NCBI RefSeq assembly: GCF_000503215.1
Contig: NZ_AYTD01000013.1
Location: 486,009 to 550,008 of the forward strand
Reading direction: 5' to 3'
Source of the DNA: Pseudomonas canadensis
Lineage (GTDB): Bacteria > Pseudomonadota > Gammaproteobacteria > Pseudomonadales > Pseudomonadaceae
DNA length: 64,000 bases
In this document: piece after piece, positions 34,153 to 43,855 of the stretch
Numbering within the stretch: the first letter of the stretch is position 1
How the letters are laid out: the number at the start of each line of letters is the position of its first letter
Position numbers and translations under genes: made by a program
The notes under the pieces: model-generated
What the model was told of the DNA's origin: nothing
The model's input: the letters and a program-made list of their open reading frames with translations, nothing else
The model's database searches: none

Positions 34153-34461
34153 ATGAACAAAGCCCTACCCGACCCGCCCTGTGACCCCGCCAAAGACCGC
34201 GCCGCCTTCAACCGCGCCATTGACCATTACCTGCCTTCACAGGGTTTCCACGCCATCAACGAAGACCTCAGCTTCGAAGACGCCCTGCTCTACACCGCCA
34301 GTTTGCTCGACAGCGCTTCAGCGACTGCATTGGATTGCGGCGCGCTGCTGCCCAGCCCTGAGCGGGCCAAGATCCTGGCGGTGTGGCATTTACTCGAAAT
34401 TGCCAAGACGACGGTGGATCGCTCCATCGCGTGCTTGAAACCGTCGCCTACCCCTGCCTGA
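34153..34461 (+). CDS. Small DUF6124-family protein
   Basis: A 102-residue soluble protein, acidic-to-neutral and helical by composition, with no signal peptide. The segment NRAIDHYLPSQGFHAINEDL and the following SFEDALLYTASLLDSASATA resemble the small Pseudomonas proteins annotated as DUF6124 (formerly grouped with DUF3077), which occur in many copies per genome; this is from memory. The AGGAG at 34141-34145 gives 7-nt spacing to the ATG but is buried in a hairpin. Function unknown; the elaborate leader suggests tightly controlled translation. Confidence 0.75.
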   Translation: MNKALPDPPCDPAKDRAAFNRAIDHYLPSQGFHAINEDLSFEDALLYTASLLDSASATALDCGALLPSPERAKILAVWHLLEIAKTTVDRSIACLKPSPTPA

Positions 34462-34475
34462 ACGCGATCAAAAAA

Positions 34476-34575
34476 TGTAGGAGCTGGCTTGCCGGCGATG
34501 GTCTTCAACGATGACGCGGGGAACCAGACAGAACGCAGCGTTCTCACGTTTATCGCCGGCAAGCCGGCTCCGACA
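34476..34575. repeat. REP doublet 4 (inverted pair)
   Basis: TGTAGGAGCTGGCTTGCCGG at the left and CCGGCAAGCCGGCTCCGACA at the right, enclosing about 60 bp. It directly precedes copy B of the structured repeat, just as REP doublet 2 precedes copy A. Confidence 0.85.
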
Positions 34576-34881
34576 AGACCGCGTATCTACGATGCGAAGC
34601 GAGTCGCTCTTGATTTTGATCTTAGGTGCCCCGTCAAACACGCTGGCCGAACGCAGGCTTGAATCCGTGGGTAACCCGGCAGGACGCCGGGTTAGCCGCG
34701 CTGGGCCAAGGATGGCCCATCGCGGCGGCCCACGGATTCAAGCCGGAGTGAGGGCACACCGAGCCTAAGCGAGGTGCCGAGTGTTGGGGCAAGAGCGTTT
34801 TGCTTACTTTTGCGCTCTATCAAAAGTGAGCCGCCGTAAGGGCGGAACCCATACCCGCCGTTACCGCAGCAATGGATATGT
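34576..34881 (+). repeat. Structured dispersed repeat, copy B
   Basis: A 306-bp relative of 11348-11681. The outer stem is GGCTTGAATCCGTGGG (34656-34671) with CCCACGGATTCAAGCC (34729-34744), 16 perfect pairs with a sequence unrelated to the outer stem of copy A. Inside are hairpins AACCCGGC/GCCGGGTT (34673-34693) and TGGGCCA/TGGCCCA (34702-34719) with an extra CGCG/CGCG step. The core at 34761-34796 is 34 of 36 identical to copy A, the next stem is AGAGCG/CGCTCT (34792-34818), and the CCGCC-GTAAG-GGCGG hairpin (34831-34845) is identical. The rest of the gap before the synthetase holds only a partial REP-like end. Confidence 0.8.
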
Positions 34882-34912
34882 ACACCACCAAACCAGCTCC
34901 CACAAAAACACA

Positions 34913-37900
34913 TCAGATCCTGCGACGCCGGTTGAGCTGGGGAATGGCCGCCTGAGGAACCTCCACCCGCTCCACCTGCGTCGCCGTCTGCGCCGCCAAT
35001 TGCGCCAACGTCGGATGACTGAACAACGTCCGCGCATCCACCTCCAACCCCGCCTTGCGCATCCGCGCCACGAGATTCACCGCCAACAACGAATGCCCCC
35101 CCAACTCAAAGAAATGGTCATGCCGCCCCACCCGCTCAAGCTTCAGCACCTCAGCCCAAATACCGGCCATCAACGTCTCAACTTCCCCCACCGGCGCTTC
35201 ATAAGCCCGACTCACCACCGACTCCAACCCCGGTTCCGGCAACGCCTTACGGTCAAGTTTTCCCGCAGGATTGAGCGGCAATTCATCCAACTGCACAAAC
35301 GCCGCCGGCACCATGTACTCCGGCAACTGCTCCAGCACATGCGCGCGCAGGGCTTCCAGGCTCGGCGCCTCCCCACGCACAGTGAAATAGGCGACCAAAC
35401 GCTCATCCCGAATCAACACCGCCACTTCCCGCAACGCCGGATGCGCCATCAACCTTGATTCAATTTCCCCCAGCTCCAAGCGCACGCCGCGCAGTTTGAC
35501 CTGGAAGTCATTACGCCCAAGGAACTCAAGGTTGCCGTCCGGCAGGTAACGCACCAGGTCGCCAGTCCGGTACAGCCGGTCGCCGTCAACAAACGGGCTG
35601 TCGATAAACCGTTCGGCGGTCATCTGCTCCAGCCCCAGGTAACCACGGGCCACGCCGACCCCGCCGATATGCAATTGGCCACTGACCCCCATGGGCGTCG
35701 GCCTGTCATGTTCGTCCAGCACATACAGACGCGTGTTGTTGATCGCCCGGCCAATCGGCAGTTGCAGCGCAGGCACCGGCGCGTCGGGCTCCAGGGTCCA
35801 GGCGCTGCTGTCTACCGTGGCCTCGGTAGGTCCGTAGACGTTATGCAGGCGCACCTTGGGCAAGCGCGCCTGCACGCCACGGGACAGGGCTTCGGTGAGT
35901 TCGCCGCCGCCACACAGCACATCAGTAAGGCTGGTGCACAGGGCCGACTCTTCCAGTTCAAGAAACTGCTGGAGCATGGCCGGCACGAACTTGATCACGC
36001 TGATCTGCTGCTCGCGAATCACCTGCGCCAGGTACGCAGGCTCACGGTGACCATCAGGCCGGGCGAGCACCAACCGCATGCCGTTGGTGAGCGGCCAGAA
36101 CAGCTCCCACACTGAGCCGTCGAAGCTGAAGGGCGCCCGTTGCAACAGGGCGCCGCCCTCGGCGTTGGGGCACAACTGCGAGCCCCAGTGCATCAGGTTA
36201 CCGAGGCCCCGATGCTCGATCATCACGCCTTTGGGCGTGCCGGTGGAGCCCGAGGTGTACATCACGTAGGCCAGGTTGGCGACGCTCAAGCCCGGCACCA
36301 ACGGATTGCCGATGGGTGCCTGGCTCCAGGCGCAGTGGTCGAAGTCGATCACCGGGATCGACACATCACCCGGCAAGTCGCGGGTTGCCGCGTGCACCAG
36401 CAGTGCAACCGGTTGGCTGTCGTGGAGCATGTAGGCCAGGCGCTCGCGCGGGTAGCCAGGGTCCAGCGGCACATAGGCGCCGCCGGCCTTTAGGATCGCC
36501 AGCAAACCCACCACCAGATCCAGCCCGCGCTCGACGCACAGCGCCACGCGGGAATCCGGCTGCACCCCGCGTTCGCGCAGGTGGAAGGCCAGTTGATTGG
36601 CGCGTTCGTTAAGCTCGCGGTAGGTCAGTTGCCGCTCGCCGGCCTGCACCGCCACGGCGTGGGGAATGTGCCGCGCGTGGGCTTCGAACAGCGCCTGCAC
36701 GGTGAGGGTTTCGGGGTATGCGGTTTCAGTGGCGTTGAAGTCCACCAGCAAGGTGTTCAACTCGCGGGCGGGCAGAACCTGAATTTCACACAGTGGCGTT
36801 TGCGGTGCCTGCTCCAGCGTGTCCGCCAGGTTGACCAGCACGGTTTCGAGGTAATCCAACAAGCGCTCGGCGCCGACCTGGCGCGGGGCCTTGGCCTTGA
36901 TCCGAAAGCCGCTGGCGATGTCGTCCACGGTCAGCATCAGCGGGTAACTGAGGATGTCTTCACTGCTGAGCAAGGCGATGCCCGGCACCAGGATCAGGTC
37001 ACGATCGGCGTCGGTGTGGCGGTAGTTGAGCAGGCTGTTGAAGAGTGGCGATGCACTGCTGCAACGCTGGGCCAACGCCAGCGATGCCTGTTCATGGGCG
37101 AGCAAGGCGCTGAGCCGAGCGTGGGTATCGATCAGGGCATCGGCGACGTTTTTCCCGGCCAGGCGCACTCGCAGCGGCAAGGTGTTGATGAACATGCCCA
37201 GGGCCCGATCAGCGCCCTCGCCCGCCTGCAAACGGCCGAGCAAAACCGTGCCGAACACCACGTCATCGCGGCCCGCTACGCGGCTGAGCACCTGGGCCCA
37301 GGCCAGATGGAACAGGCTGGCCGCGCTCACGCCCAACCCGCGCGCCTGGGCACGCAGGCGCTGATTGAGCCGGTCGCTCAGTGCGCGTTCGGCTTCACCG
37401 GTGTGCGCCCGGTCCGCCTGGCGTTCCTTAAGCCCGAAGGCCAGCGTCGGCTCGTCGATATCACCCAGTTGCTCGCGAAAGAACGCCTCATGCCCGGCCT
37501 GACGTGCCGGCGAACGGGCTTGCGTCACCACATTGCGATACGGCACCGGCACCGGCAGTTGTGCCTGCTGGCCGAGTAAATGGGCACGGAGTTCCTGCAT
37601 CAGGATCGTGGTGGACGTAGCATCGTTGACCAAGTGATGGAAGCGCAGACGAGCGATCCAGCGTTGGTGCTGCGGTTCTTCGGCATAGTCCAGGGCCATG
37701 AGTGGCGCCTGGCGCAAATCCAGCGGTAAATAGTCCTCGCGCAACGGTTCAACACGTAACAGCGCCTCGCGCCACACCACTTGCATCGGCTGCTCCAGGG
37801 CATCCCATACCAGGCTGGTGCGCAGGATATCGTGGCGATTGATCACCTGTTGCAGGGCCTGGGCAAACGCGTCCAACTGCTCACGCCGGGCAAAACTGAA

Positions 37901-40900
37901 CAACGCTTGTTGCTGGTACGGATCACGCTCGTCGGTGATGTGGTGGTAGAGCAAGCCCTCCTGCAGCGGCGCCAGCGGGTAGACGTCCTGCACGTTGGCC
38001 GCGCCGCCGGGAATGCTCGCGACAATGCGCGCCAGGCTCGCCGGATCCAGTTCGGCCAGGTGAGGTTCGTCCACCTCGCCGTATTCACTGGCCGCCGCCA
38101 AGGCTGCCAGGGTCGGCTGGCCGAACAGCACCTGCACATCGGCACGCAGCCCGACCTGGCGCATGCGCTGCACCAATTGCACGGCCAGCAACGAATGCCC
38201 GCCGAGTTCGAAAAAGTGGTCGTGGCGCCCGATCTGCTGCACGTGCAACAGCTCGGCCCAGAGTTGCGCCAACAAGGATTCCACCCCGGCGTGCGGCGCT
38301 TCATACAGGCGCGTGACAAAGGCATCCTGGGTCGGCGCCGGCAACGCCTTGCGGTCGAGTTTGCCGTTGGCGGTCAGGGGCAGCGCGTCCAGTTGCGTGT
38401 AGGCGGCGGGCAGCATGTAATCAGGCAGCGAGGCCTGCAGGTGGGTGCGCAGGGCGTCGATCTGCACCGCTTCGCGGGGGACGAACCAGGCGAGCAATTG
38501 CCCATCGCGTGACTGCACCACCGCCTCCTGCACGTGCGGATGAGTGGCCAGGGCGGATTCGATTTCGCCCAGTTCGATGCGCATGCCACGGATTTTCACT
38601 TGGTCGTCGTTGCGCCCCAGGTATTCAAGGTTACCCTCCGGCAGCCAGCGCGCGAGGTCGCCGGTGCGGTACATGCGGCCTTCGATAAACGGGTCGTCGA
38701 GGAAGCGTTCGGCACTGAGCTCGGGGCGGTTGAGGTAGCCCCGTGCGACACCTTTGCCGCCGACGTACAACTCCCCCGGTACACCGATGGGCACCGGGCG
38801 TTGCTGTGCATCCAGCAAGTACACTGTCGCATTGGCGATGGGCGCGCCGATGTGCAACGGCTGGCCCACTTCCATGGGACCGGAGGTGGCGACCACCGTG
38901 GCTTCGGTGGGGCCGTAGTTGTTGATCACCGCAAAGGACTGCGCTTGGGTAAAAGACCGCAATCGGTCGCCGCCGATCAGCAGGGTGCGCAGGGTCGGAT
39001 GTTGCAGGCCTTGGCTGAAAGCGTACTCGGCCACGGGCGTCGGCAGGAAACCTACTTGCAGCGGCTGCGCCTGCCACCAGTTGAGCAGCGCGTCGATATC
39101 TTCGGCGCCGTCATGAGCCGGCGGCAGGTGCACGGTGGCGCCCACGCACAGCGCAGGCCAGATTTCCCAGGCCATCGCGTCAAACCCGAAGCCGGCGACA
39201 CTGGCGGTGTGGCTGCCGGCGCGCAGGTCAAAGGCCTGGCAATGCCAGTCCACCAGGTTCGAGACGGTGTGATGCTCGACCATCACGCCCTTGGGCAGGC
39301 CGGTGGAGCCTGAGGTGTAGATCACATAGGCGAGGTTGGTGGCGCTGACCGGCACGCGGGGGTTGGTGCCCAGGTGGAAGGTCGGGCGATCCAGCTGGAT
39401 CACTGGCACCTCCAGCGCAGGCAAACGCGTCAGCAGATCGTGCTGGGTGAGCACCACCACCGGATCGCTGTCTTGCAGCAAATAGCTCAGGCGCTCGGCG
39501 GGATGGGCCGGGTCTACGGGTACGTAGCAGGCGCCGGATTTCAGGGTCGCCAGCAACCCCACCAGCGTCTCCAACCCGCGCCGCGCCAGGATCACCACGC
39601 GGTCGTCCGGCTGTACACCACGCTCCAGCAGTTGATGGGCCAGCGCATTGGCCTGCTGGTTGAGCTGGGCGTAGCTCAACTGCCGGCCTTGGTACACCGC
39701 CGCCACGGCGTCCGGCGTGCGTGCGGCCTGGGCTTCGACGCGGCCGTGCAGGGTTTGCACCGGCGCGTTGGCCTGGGCGGTGGCGTTCCAGAGTTGCAGC
39801 TGGGCCTGTTCGGCGGGCGTCACCAGGGAGAAATCACTGATCTTCAGCGCGACGTCCTCCAACCCTTGCTCCAGCAGCCAGGTAAAGCGCTGCGCCAGGG
39901 CGAGTACTTCATCGTGCTGGAAGTACGCTTCGTTGTAGACGCAATGCAGGCACGCGGTGTCCTGGTAACGGTTGCTGCGCAGGTGGATCGCCAGCGGCAA
40001 CGGCTCATGATGGTTGGACACCTTGACCGCACGGGCCTCAGTGGTGCCGTAGCGCAGTTCATGATCGTCCTGTTCGAAGGACACCGACAGGTCGAACAAC
40101 TGACCACGATCGGTGCGGCGCAAGCCCAGCTCACGGTTCATCTCGCTCAGGGGAAAACGTTGGTGGCGGAAGTCCTGCTTCAGCTGGTCGCGAACCCCAC
40201 GGACTAAAGCGCTGAACGGCAACTGCTCATCGAACTGCAAACGCACGGCGCTGACCTGGGTGAACAGCCCGACGGTGGAACGAAAACGCGCATTGGAGCG
40301 GTTAAGAATCGGCAGCCCCACCACCCATTCCGGGCGCTGGGCGGTGCGGGTGAAATACACATACATCGCCGCCAGCAGTACATGAAATGCCGAGGACTGG
40401 TAACGGTTCGCCACTTGTTCCATGCGGTTGAGCAGCGCCACCGGAAACGCTTGGGCCAGCGTATTGCTGGACGCCTTGGCATTATTCCGCGGCGTCAGCA
40501 ATGGTTCCGGCAGCACCTGGTATTTGCCCAGCCAATACCCACGGTCGCGGGCGTAGCGGGCCGAGGCGTGATAGCGCTCATCCGCGTCAATAAAGTCGAT
40601 GTAGGACGGCGCAAGCAGCTCCGGTTGCCGAGCTTGTTGCAGGTCGGTGTACAGCCGGGCCAGGGATTGCAGCATCTGGCCGAAGCCCCAGCCGTCGAGG
40701 ATCAGGTGGTGGGCCTGGGTGCCGAGGCGGTAGTGGTCGTCGTCGAGTTTGACCAGAAAGAAGCGAAACAGCGGCGCGCCCTGCAGGGTGAATGGCCAGG
40801 CCATTTGTGCCTGCATCAGCGCATGGCTTGCAGCCTTTGGATCAGGCTCGCCGGAAACATCATGCAGGGCCATGTCGACAGGCACCGTGGTAGCGAAGGT

Positions 40901-41122
40901 CTGCCGAGGCAAACCGTTGGCGTCGGTGTGCAGTTGCGTGCGTAACGCATCGTGCTTGAGCACCAGCAACTCGATGGCGCGCTGCATCAGGTCTTGCGCG
41001 ATGGGGCCGGCAAAATCCACATAGCCGCCGATGTTGTACAGCGGCGAATCGCCCACGCGCAGTTGGTCGAGCCAGATGTCCTGTTGGGCGGCGGTGAGGG
41101 GGAAGCTGGAGGAATGCTTCAT
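34913..41122 (-). CDS. Two-module non-ribosomal lipopeptide synthetase, initiating enzyme (ViscA/MassA type)
   Basis: A 2069-residue synthetase with order Cs-A-T-C-A-T. The first condensation domain has HHLILDG at 138-144 and, with no upstream module, should be a starter type that joins a 3-hydroxy fatty acid. A1: YTSGSTG near 600, NGKLDRKALP, carrier Ser977. C2: opens with VYPLAPLQEGLLYHH (DCL or dual type) and has HHLVNDA at 1162-1168. A2: YTSGSTG at 1622-1628, carrier Ser2011. By eye the A1 code reads DAWFLGNVVK (leucine) and A2 DGWKLGVVDK (acidic, Glu/Gln-like), matching Leu1-Glu2 of viscosin-family lipopeptides. There is no thioesterase, so later modules must be elsewhere. The start ATG 41122 follows AGAAGGA. 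A divergent LuxR and NodT gene complete the known viscA/massA arrangement. Confidence 0.88.
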   Translation of the reverse strand: MKHSSSFPLTAAQQDIWLDQLRVGDSPLYNIGGYVDFAGPIAQDLMQRAIELLVLKHDALRTQLHTDANGLPRQTFATTVPVDMALHDVSGEPDPKAASHALMQAQMAWPFTLQGAPLFRFFLVKLDDDHYRLGTQAHHLILDGWGFGQMLQSLARLYTDLQQARQPELLAPSYIDFIDADERYHASARYARDRGYWLGKYQVLPEPLLTPRNNAKASSNTLAQAFPVALLNRMEQVANRYQSSAFHVLLAAMYVYFTRTAQRPEWVVGLPILNRSNARFRSTVGLFTQVSAVRLQFDEQLPFSALVRGVRDQLKQDFRHQRFPLSEMNRELGLRRTDRGQLFDLSVSFEQDDHELRYGTTEARAVKVSNHHEPLPLAIHLRSNRYQDTACLHCVYNEAYFQHDEVLALAQRFTWLLEQGLEDVALKISDFSLVTPAEQAQLQLWNATAQANAPVQTLHGRVEAQAARTPDAVAAVYQGRQLSYAQLNQQANALAHQLLERGVQPDDRVVILARRGLETLVGLLATLKSGACYVPVDPAHPAERLSYLLQDSDPVVVLTQHDLLTRLPALEVPVIQLDRPTFHLGTNPRVPVSATNLAYVIYTSGSTGLPKGVMVEHHTVSNLVDWHCQAFDLRAGSHTASVAGFGFDAMAWEIWPALCVGATVHLPPAHDGAEDIDALLNWWQAQPLQVGFLPTPVAEYAFSQGLQHPTLRTLLIGGDRLRSFTQAQSFAVINNYGPTEATVVATSGPMEVGQPLHIGAPIANATVYLLDAQQRPVPIGVPGELYVGGKGVARGYLNRPELSAERFLDDPFIEGRMYRTGDLARWLPEGNLEYLGRNDDQVKIRGMRIELGEIESALATHPHVQEAVVQSRDGQLLAWFVPREAVQIDALRTHLQASLPDYMLPAAYTQLDALPLTANGKLDRKALPAPTQDAFVTRLYEAPHAGVESLLAQLWAELLHVQQIGRHDHFFELGGHSLLAVQLVQRMRQVGLRADVQVLFGQPTLAALAAASEYGEVDEPHLAELDPASLARIVASIPGGAANVQDVYPLAPLQEGLLYHHITDERDPYQQQALFSFARREQLDAFAQALQQVINRHDILRTSLVWDALEQPMQVVWREALLRVEPLREDYLPLDLRQAPLMALDYAEEPQHQRWIARLRFHHLVNDATSTTILMQELRAHLLGQQAQLPVPVPYRNVVTQARSPARQAGHEAFFREQLGDIDEPTLAFGLKERQADRAHTGEAERALSDRLNQRLRAQARGLGVSAASLFHLAWAQVLSRVAGRDDVVFGTVLLGRLQAGEGADRALGMFINTLPLRVRLAGKNVADALIDTHARLSALLAHEQASLALAQRCSSASPLFNSLLNYRHTDADRDLILVPGIALLSSEDILSYPLMLTVDDIASGFRIKAKAPRQVGAERLLDYLETVLVNLADTLEQAPQTPLCEIQVLPARELNTLLVDFNATETAYPETLTVQALFEAHARHIPHAVAVQAGERQLTYRELNERANQLAFHLRERGVQPDSRVALCVERGLDLVVGLLAILKAGGAYVPLDPGYPRERLAYMLHDSQPVALLVHAATRDLPGDVSIPVIDFDHCAWSQAPIGNPLVPGLSVANLAYVMYTSGSTGTPKGVMIEHRGLGNLMHWGSQLCPNAEGGALLQRAPFSFDGSVWELFWPLTNGMRLVLARPDGHREPAYLAQVIREQQISVIKFVPAMLQQFLELEESALCTSLTDVLCGGGELTEALSRGVQARLPKVRLHNVYGPTEATVDSSAWTLEPDAPVPALQLPIGRAINNTRLYVLDEHDRPTPMGVSGQLHIGGVGVARGYLGLEQMTAERFIDSPFVDGDRLYRTGDLVRYLPDGNLEFLGRNDFQVKLRGVRLELGEIESRLMAHPALREVAVLIRDERLVAYFTVRGEAPSLEALRAHVLEQLPEYMVPAAFVQLDELPLNPAGKLDRKALPEPGLESVVSRAYEAPVGEVETLMAGIWAEVLKLERVGRHDHFFELGGHSLLAVNLVARMRKAGLEVDARTLFSHPTLAQLAAQTATQVERVEVPQAAIPQLNRRRRI

Positions 41123-41612
41123 AAGATCCTTCTCATGGGGTTCAGGCACTGGCCGCGCAGGGAGGCCCATTACGACGAATAGGCCGGATTGGAGCATGAG
41201 GGATCGAGGCTGTCTGACACCCTAAACCCGGACATCCAAATGGATAGATTGAGCTTGGCTGAAGGTTCACTGCTGAAACGATTAAAGCTGTGTAGGAAAT
41301 TGGCTACACCTGGCCGCTGTAAGTATTCATCGATAGTTTTTAAAAATAATTATTTTTCGTTATTTATCAATTTGTTAAATAAATATAAACGTCTCTTCTG
41401 ATTTATTTCGGCCGGAATTGCCTCTCAGAAACGTCGAATTAATGACGTGGTTTTTATGGCAGGTTGTGTCCCTCGTTTCAGCTACATACGTAGGACGAAT
41501 CCCCTGGCTAAATACAATCTCGACTACCGACTCTGGTGTGTGAGCAACGGATCGCCCCCGCAGTGGCCCAGAGAGTCTGTTGAAGGTTTTCGATTTCAAG
41601 GATGAGATGGCT
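41123..41612. promoter_or_regulatory. Divergent promoter region between synthetase and LuxR gene
   Basis: A 490-bp non-coding gap. Its centre (about 41335-41400) is strongly A/T-rich, a run of T/A with almost no G or C, in a genome that is otherwise high in GC. It must carry the promoters of both the synthetase and the luxR gene. A short palindromic segment, CTACATACGTAG (41480-41491), is the only symmetric element noticed. No credible gene lies here. Confidence 0.6.
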
Positions 41613-42404
41613 ATGAGTTTGACCAGCAGTATTGCCAACCCGCAAAGCCCGAATTTCTATGCCGAAATGGGCGAGTTAATTGCCAGTAGTGGCCAAACGG
41701 ATTTCGCCGCACACATGCTGCACCTGGTGGACAAGTGGGTGTCGATCCATCTGGTGGACCTCAGCGAATGGACCCTCGACGAGCTGCGCAGCCGCGTGCT
41801 CGATATCAAGCTGCTTGGCAGCGCCGGCCAGACCCAGGACCTGCCGCCGCTGGTGCTGAACTCCATGGATGACCACCCGTTGCTGCGGGAAATGCTTGGC
41901 ATGCAGGACCCGCTGTTGATCCAGTTGAAGGCCAAGGCCAAGAGCGTGTTCCCGCGTGGCACCTCACACCAGTGCAACCTGGTGTCGCGCCAGGGCAACC
42001 GGCGCTGCGTGATTTCGTTTTATCGCCCACCTAACCATCGCGGGTTTTCCCTGGCCGAGTTGTCGTTTCTCAAGTGCCTGTCGGACACCCTGCTGCCACT
42101 GATCGAATGCCACGCCCAGAGCCTGCGCCAGGCGCCCCATCCCGAGGCCGAACCGGCCCACACTTTGCTGGAGCAATCCCAATTGCAGCGTGAGTTCTAC
42201 AAGCGCTTGTCCCTCGGTGAAATCACCCTGTCGGCACGCGAACAAGAGGTGTGCCTGGGCCTGCTGACCGGTGGCACCGTGCCGCAAATGGCGGAAAAAC
42301 TCAGCGTGAAGAACAGCTCCATCGAAACCTACCTCAAGCGCGCCGCCGCCAAGTTGGGCGTGAGTGGCCGACATGGCCTGGCCAAATGGATGGTTGGTGC
42401 CTGA
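41613..42404 (+). CDS. LuxR-family transcriptional regulator of the lipopeptide locus
   Basis: A 263-residue regulator with a C-terminal LuxR helix-turn-helix ([20 protein letters not shown], then [13 protein letters not shown], about residues 206-260). The N-terminal part does not look like an acyl-homoserine-lactone-binding domain; this suits the ViscAR/MassAR/PsoR-like subfamily that flanks lipopeptide synthetases and is required for their expression. The start ATG 41613 is chosen because AAGGAT lies 9 bp before it; the frame is open further upstream. It is divergent from the synthetase and overlaps the NodT gene by ATGA. Confidence 0.85.
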   Translation: MSLTSSIANPQSPNFYAEMGELIASSGQTDFAAHMLHLVDKWVSIHLVDLSEWTLDELRSRVLDIKLLGSAGQTQDLPPLVLNSMDDHPLLREMLGMQDPLLIQLKAKAKSVFPRGTSHQCNLVSRQGNRRCVISFYRPPNHRGFSLAELSFLKCLSDTLLPLIECHAQSLRQAPHPEAEPAHTLLEQSQLQREFYKRLSLGEITLSAREQEVCLGLLTGGTVPQMAEKLSVKNSSIETYLKRAAAKLGVSGRHGLAKWMVGA

Positions 42405-43855
42405 TGAATAAATTGAGCGCATTGGCGATGGCAGGGCTGCTTGGCGGCTGCTCGTTGATACCGGATTATCACCGGCCTGCGGCGCCCGTGCCGGCGCAGT
42501 ATCCCCAGGAAGGGGTGTACGCGCTGGCGCAATCCGGCACGTCGGACTGGCGGCAGTTGTTTCATGACCCGGCGTTGCAACGGTTGATTGGCGAGGCCTT
42601 GGTCAACAACCGCGACCTGCGGGTGGCGGCGCTGAACGTCGAGGCGTTCCAGGCGCAGTACCGCATCCAGCGTGCGGACCTGTTTCCGGCCGTTTCTGCC
42701 ACCGGGGCCGGGCAACGCCGGCGTTTGCCGGGGGATGTGACCGGCACGGGCAAATCTGCCATTACGTCGAGCTATTCCGCGACCCTGGGCATCAGCGCCT
42801 ATGAACTGGATCTGTTCGGCCGCATCCGCAGTCTCAGCGAACAGGCGATGCTCACCTACCTGGGTACCGAAGAGGCCCGGCGCAGCGCGCAGTTGAGCCT
42901 GGTGGCCAACGTCGCCAATGCCTACCTGACCTGGCGCGCCGACCAGGAACTGCTGGCCCTGGCCCGACAAACCCTGGTGGCCAACGAGCACAGCCTGCGC
43001 CTCACCAGCCGCAGTAAAACCGCCGGCAAGGCGTCGGCACTGGATGTGGTGCAAGCCAGCACCAGCGTCGAAAGCACCCGCGCCAGCGTGGCCCGTTATG
43101 AGCGCCAGGTCGCCCAGGACCTGAACAGCCTGGCTCTATTGGTGGGTGGCCCGGTGGACGAACAACTGCCGTCGCGCCCACTGGCGGATGACTTGGTCGC
43201 AAGGGTACCGGCCGGCCTGCCTTCGGACCTGCTGCAACGCCGTCCGGATATCCTCCAGGCCGAGTACCAACTGCGCGCCGCCAATGCCAATATCGGCGCC
43301 GCACGCGCTGCGTTTTTCCCTTCTGTGAGCCTCACCGCCAATGCGGGCAGCACCAGTACAGAGCTGTCGGGACTGTTCAAGGGCGGCTCCGGCAGTTGGA
43401 CGTTCCAGCCGCAGATCAACCTGCCGATCTTCAACGCCGGCAGCCTGCGCGCCAGCCTCGACTACGCCAAGCTGCAAAAGGACATTACGGTGGCGCAGTA
43501 CGAAAAATCCATCCAGACCGCCTTCCAGGAAGTCGCCGATGGCCTCGCGGCCCGGCAGACCTATACCGACCAGTTGGAGGCACAACGGGATTTCGTCGTG
43601 GCCAACCAGCAGTATTACAACCTGGCCGAACACCGCTACCGCAGCGGTGTGGACAGCAACCTCACCTTCCTGGATGCGCAACGTACGCTGTTCAACTCGC
43701 AGCAGGCGCTGATCGTCGACCGCCTGGCGCAGTTGGTGGCCGAGGTGAAGTTGTATACGGCGCTGGGCGGTGCGTGGCAGGTCAGCGCAAGCCCGACTGC
43801 CGCAGCCGATACTCCCCCGGCGTCACCTGCGCATACCGAAGGAAAAACCGGCTGA
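42404..43855 (+). CDS. NodT-family outer-membrane efflux lipoprotein
   Basis: A 483-residue outer-membrane factor, second in this window. The lipobox LGGC places the lipidated Cys at 16. Two OEP repeats follow, with [29 protein letters not shown] sequence near residue 285 in the second (typical NodT). It overlaps the luxR stop by ATGA, as nodT does next to massAR/viscAR, and may form the exit channel for the lipopeptide together with a MacAB pump encoded elsewhere. The 3' end overlaps the convergent hpaA gene by 74 bp. After the OEP region the tail is Ala/Thr/Pro-rich. Confidence 0.85.
   Translation: MNKLSALAMAGLLGGCSLIPDYHRPAAPVPAQYPQEGVYALAQSGTSDWRQLFHDPALQRLIGEALVNNRDLRVAALNVEAFQAQYRIQRADLFPAVSATGAGQRRRLPGDVTGTGKSAITSSYSATLGISAYELDLFGRIRSLSEQAMLTYLGTEEARRSAQLSLVANVANAYLTWRADQELLALARQTLVANEHSLRLTSRSKTAGKASALDVVQASTSVESTRASVARYERQVAQDLNSLALLVGGPVDEQLPSRPLADDLVARVPAGLPSDLLQRRPDILQAEYQLRAANANIGAARAAFFPSVSLTANAGSTSTELSGLFKGGSGSWTFQPQINLPIFNAGSLRASLDYAKLQKDITVAQYEKSIQTAFQEVADGLAARQTYTDQLEAQRDFVVANQQYYNLAEHRYRSGVDSNLTFLDAQRTLFNSQQALIVDRLAQLVAEVKLYTALGGAWQVSASPTAAADTPPASPAHTEGKTG

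Noticed and set aside
41613..42404. LuxR protein as an acyl-homoserine-lactone quorum-sensing receptor
   Set aside because: No LuxI gene is near and the N-terminal domain lacks the autoinducer-binding pattern; it fits the lipopeptide-associated LuxR group.
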